From the NCBI GenBank assembly GCA_000434675.1, contig HF988637.1, positions 171,480 to 186,654 of the forward strand: 15,175 nt of DNA. Reading direction: 5' to 3'. The notes under the pieces were generated by a model. It was not told the DNA's origin, did no database searches, and saw only the letters and a program-made list of their open reading frames with translations. Positions 12,973 to 15,175 of this stretch are shown here, one piece after another (positions within the stretch are counted from its first letter, which is position 1; every line of letters starts with the position of its first letter). The position numbers and the translations under genes were made by a program. The DNA comes from Faecalibacterium sp. CAG:1138 (GTDB lineage Bacteria > Bacillota > Clostridia > Christensenellales > CAG-917).

Positions 12973-15027
12973 ATGCTACTTGAAGATGTAAAGGGCGTAG
13001 GCAAGGCCTCGCTCCAAAAACTGAATAAGCTCGGCATCTTCACAGCAGACGACCTCATCGGGTATCTCCCGAAAAGCTATATTGACCTAACAAAGCCCGT
13101 CTCGGTGTATGATGCCGAAGACGGGCAATTTTTACTGCTTAACCTCAAAATCGTCAAGGTAACGGGCATTGCTAAAGTGAAGGGAATGAGCTTTTTCAAG
13201 GCCTATGCCGAATGTTTGACGAAGCCTGAAGGGCAGCGCGGTTTGCGGGACAAAAATTCCGCCTTGAAAATCGTTATAACCTGGTTCAATCAGCCTTATC
13301 AAAGGGGCAACGTGAAGGTGGGGGACGAGTACTATTTCTTCGGCAAGGTCCGTTTCGACGGCTCGAAGGCAGAGCTTGCCAACCCGCAATTCGAAAGAGC
13401 GGACGCCAGAAAAAATCTGGTGGGGATAATGCCGGTTTACAAAACGAGGGGCAGCATCGCGCAGTCCACGTTCAGAAATATGATTAAGTCCGCGCTTAAA
13501 AGCTTCACACCGGGAAGCGTCGTTTCGGACGACGTGGTAAAGCGCCATAATCTTCAAAATTTGCAGGAGGCCTACTATTTGGCGCACTTTCCGACAAGCG
13601 TTTCCGAGGGCTTTTCTGCACAAAGACGTTTGGCGGTGGAAGATACCGTAAATCTTATCGTTTCCTACCGAATTTTGCAAAAAAACGGCGCAAACAAGCG
13701 ATATTTTACCTACGATTTGTCGCCGTCGGTGGCAAACGAATTTGTATCGAGCCTTCCTTTCGAGCTGACTTTCAGTCAGAAAAAAGCCCTTTCCGACATC
13801 TTTTCGGACCTTGAAGGAAAGGACTATATGAACAGAATTCTGATGGGCGACGTCGGCAGCGGAAAAACCGTGGTGGCGTTTGCGGCCGTGTACTTTGCGA
13901 TAAAATGCGGCTATCAGGCGGCTTTGATGGCGCCGACGGAAATACTGGCCTCGCAGCATTTCGGAACGGCAAAAAAACTTCTTGAGCCGCTTGGAATCAA
14001 AATTGCTTATTTGTCTGGAAGCACTCCTGCCGCCGAGAAAAAAGCCGTCCTGAAAGGCCTTGTAAGCGGCGAAACGGATTTCGTCATCGGAACTCACGCC
14101 CTCATTCAAAAAACCGTGAAATTTTTTAACCTCGGCCTCGTGGTTATCGACGAACAGCATAAGTTCGGCGTCAAACAAAAAGCCGAGCTTGCCGAGCGCG
14201 CAAAAACTGCCGACGTGCTGACGCTTTCGGCAACGCCGATACCTCGCGCTATGGCGCTTATTCTCTACGAAGACCTGAAGCAGAGCACAATCTACAAGAG
14301 AAGCTCGCAATCGGCTGTCAAAACGGCTTTGGTGCCCGACGAGAAGCTTGCGGATATGTACGCATATCTGAAAAAGGAAGCGAAAGACGGCAATCAGTCG
14401 TTCGTTGTTTGCCCGAGGATAACCGACAGCGAGGGTATGGATTTATATTCTGCCGAAAACATCTTCGAGGACCTTGAAAACGGCCCGCTTGCAGGCGTTA
14501 GGCTTGGGCTTTTGCACGGCAAAATGTCGGCTGCAAAAAAGGACGAGGTTATGCGCGAATTTTCGGAAGGAAAAATCGACGTTCTCGTTTCGACGACGGT
14601 TGTGGAGGTAGGCATCGACGTCCCGAACGCAACCAACATGGTGGTTTTGGATAGCGACCGCTTCGGACTGGCCACGCTTCACCAGCTAAGGGGACGCGTC
14701 GGCAGAGGAGATAAGGCAGGTTATTGCTTTTTGCACTCCAAAGCTCCGGACGAAAACGAACGCCTTGCCGTGCTTAAAGAAAACGACGACGGCTTCCGCA
14801 TAGCCGAAATAGACTTTGACATGCGCGGCGGTGGCGACTTTTTGGGCACGCGTCAGTGCGGCGACACCTTCGATTCGAATTACGCAATAAGGATCGACAC
14901 CGACGTCATCAAAACCGCAAAAAGAGTGGCCGAAGACGTTTACGACAGCGACTTTATGCTGCAAAATATCGACAAGCTTAACATTCAAAAATATGCCGAG
15001 ATGATAAAGGACGTTGGGCGTTTCTAA
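12973..15027 (+). CDS. recG: ATP-dependent DNA helicase RecG
   Basis: A 684-residue branch-migrating helicase that remodels stalled forks and Holliday junctions. The N-terminus has the helix-hairpin-helix-like GVGKASLQKLNKLGI and YLPKSYIDL. The wedge OB domain (about 50-150) includes ITWFNQPY. Helicase motifs are MGDVGSGKT (291-299), APTEILASQH (320-329), DEQHKFGV (393-400), LSATPIPR (418-425), STTVVEVGIDVPNA (540-553) and QLRGRVGRG (571-579). The TRG-type end reads MRGGGDFLGTRQCG (617-630), where the family usually has RGPGD. The length is normal. The ATG lies 3 nt after fakA with a weak ribosome-binding site, so coupling to upstream translation is likely and may be affected by the fakA break. 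No clear terminator follows. Confidence 0.96.
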   Translation: MLLEDVKGVGKASLQKLNKLGIFTADDLIGYLPKSYIDLTKPVSVYDAEDGQFLLLNLKIVKVTGIAKVKGMSFFKAYAECLTKPEGQRGLRDKNSALKIVITWFNQPYQRGNVKVGDEYYFFGKVRFDGSKAELANPQFERADARKNLVGIMPVYKTRGSIAQSTFRNMIKSALKSFTPGSVVSDDVVKRHNLQNLQEAYYLAHFPTSVSEGFSAQRRLAVEDTVNLIVSYRILQKNGANKRYFTYDLSPSVANEFVSSLPFELTFSQKKALSDIFSDLEGKDYMNRILMGDVGSGKTVVAFAAVYFAIKCGYQAALMAPTEILASQHFGTAKKLLEPLGIKIAYLSGSTPAAEKKAVLKGLVSGETDFVIGTHALIQKTVKFFNLGLVVIDEQHKFGVKQKAELAERAKTADVLTLSATPIPRAMALILYEDLKQSTIYKRSSQSAVKTALVPDEKLADMYAYLKKEAKDGNQSFVVCPRITDSEGMDLYSAENIFEDLENGPLAGVRLGLLHGKMSAAKKDEVMREFSEGKIDVLVSTTVVEVGIDVPNATNMVVLDSDRFGLATLHQLRGRVGRGDKAGYCFLHSKAPDENERLAVLKENDDGFRIAEIDFDMRGGGDFLGTRQCGDTFDSNYAIRIDTDVIKTAKRVAEDVYDSDFMLQNIDKLNIQKYAEMIKDVGRF

Positions 15028-15064
15028 AAATTTCGGACTTTTTCAAAAAATAATGCGAAATAGC

Positions 15065-15093
15065 TTGCATATTTCGGAATTATTTGGTATTAT
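15065..15093 (+). promoter_or_regulatory. Predicted sigma-A promoter for the tRNA gene
   Basis: TTGCAT (15065-15070), 17 nt, then TATTAT (15088-15093) predicts a start near 15100 and a leader of about 50 nt before the tRNA. The leader contains AAACCGA (15114-15120) complementary to TCGGTTT (15136-15142). The stretch 15028-15064 is AT-rich and holds no visible gene or terminator. Confidence 0.7.
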
Positions 15094-15149
15094 TATATAG
15101 CAAATTCGTTGGGAAACCGACGAGCACAAAAGAAATCGGTTTAATATAT

Positions 15150-15175
15150 GCGGGAGTGATTCAGTGGTAGAATGC
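15150..15175 (+). tRNA. tRNA 5' part, probably tRNA-Gly, cut by the window end
   Basis: The last 26 nt read GCGGGAG (acceptor 5' strand), TG, then a D-arm of ATTC paired with GAAT around AGTGGTA. The acceptor start GCGGG and the D-loop AGTGGTAGA are typical of bacterial tRNA-Gly, often with anticodon GCC. The anticodon is outside the window, so the identity is inferred from the 5' end. The CCA end and T-arm are not visible. Confidence 0.75.

Noticed and set aside
13132..14310. Long antisense open frame opposite recG
   Set aside because: Mirror of recG codon use, no own promoter or ribosome-binding site, and no recognisable family.
15028..15064. Terminator after recG
   Set aside because: Only short, widely spaced complementary stretches and no GC-rich stem followed by a T-run; recG may be read into downstream DNA or end by another mechanism.

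Overview
The window is about 15 kb of core housekeeping DNA from a Gram-positive, endospore-forming bacterium. It is most likely a member of the class Clostridia (Bacillota), possibly from an uncultured lineage. The gene order yicC/yloC - remA - gmk - rpoZ - coaBC - priA - def - fmt - rsmB - rlmN - rsgA - rpe - spoVM - (rpmB, opposite strand) - yloU - fakA/yloV - recG matches the well-known B. subtilis yloC-to-recG neighbourhood. A small spoVM gene is present, which points to a sporulating ancestry. No phage, insertion sequence, CRISPR array or obvious transferred island was seen.

Region 1 (1-10436) is one long plus-strand operon, tightly packed with 4-20 nt overlaps or gaps of a few bases. 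It covers RNA decay (YicC family), matrix/sporulation-type regulation (RemA), GMP kinase, RNA polymerase omega, CoA synthesis (CoaBC), replication restart (PriA), N-terminal formyl-Met handling (Def, Fmt), rRNA modification (RsmB, RlmN), 30S maturation (RsgA) and the pentose phosphate pathway (Rpe). It ends with the 27-residue SpoVM and an intrinsic terminator whose stem overlaps the end of spoVM. Compared with the B. subtilis order, the PP2C phosphatase / PASTA Ser-Thr kinase pair (prpC-prkC) between rlmN and rsgA is absent, and so is thiN.

Region 2 (10425-10921) holds rpmB (L28, four-cysteine zinc form) on the minus strand. It converges on spoVM through a hairpin-rich stretch. It diverges from yloU through a 179-bp AT-rich spacer that carries two oppositely oriented promoters with identical hexamers (TTGCAA-N17-TAAAAT).

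Region 3 (10922-15027) is a second plus-strand unit: yloU (Asp23 family), fakA (fatty acid kinase) and recG. fakA is interrupted: a 28-bp tandem duplication at 12414-12469, with one mismatch between the copies, shifts the frame and stops the protein at 394 residues. Deleting one copy on paper restores a normal 547-residue FakA. This is the most notable anomaly. It could be a real mutation, a slippage-type on/off switch, or an assembly artefact from strain mixing.

Region 4 (15028-15175) contains a good promoter (TTGCAT-N17-TATTAT) and the 5' part of a tRNA, probably tRNA-Gly, cut by the window end.

The window looks like conserved core genome. I did not find a new multi-gene system. The items worth following up are the fakA duplication, the small spoVM with its overlapping RNA structures, the missing kinase/phosphatase pair, and a few departures from family consensus in RsgA and Rpe.
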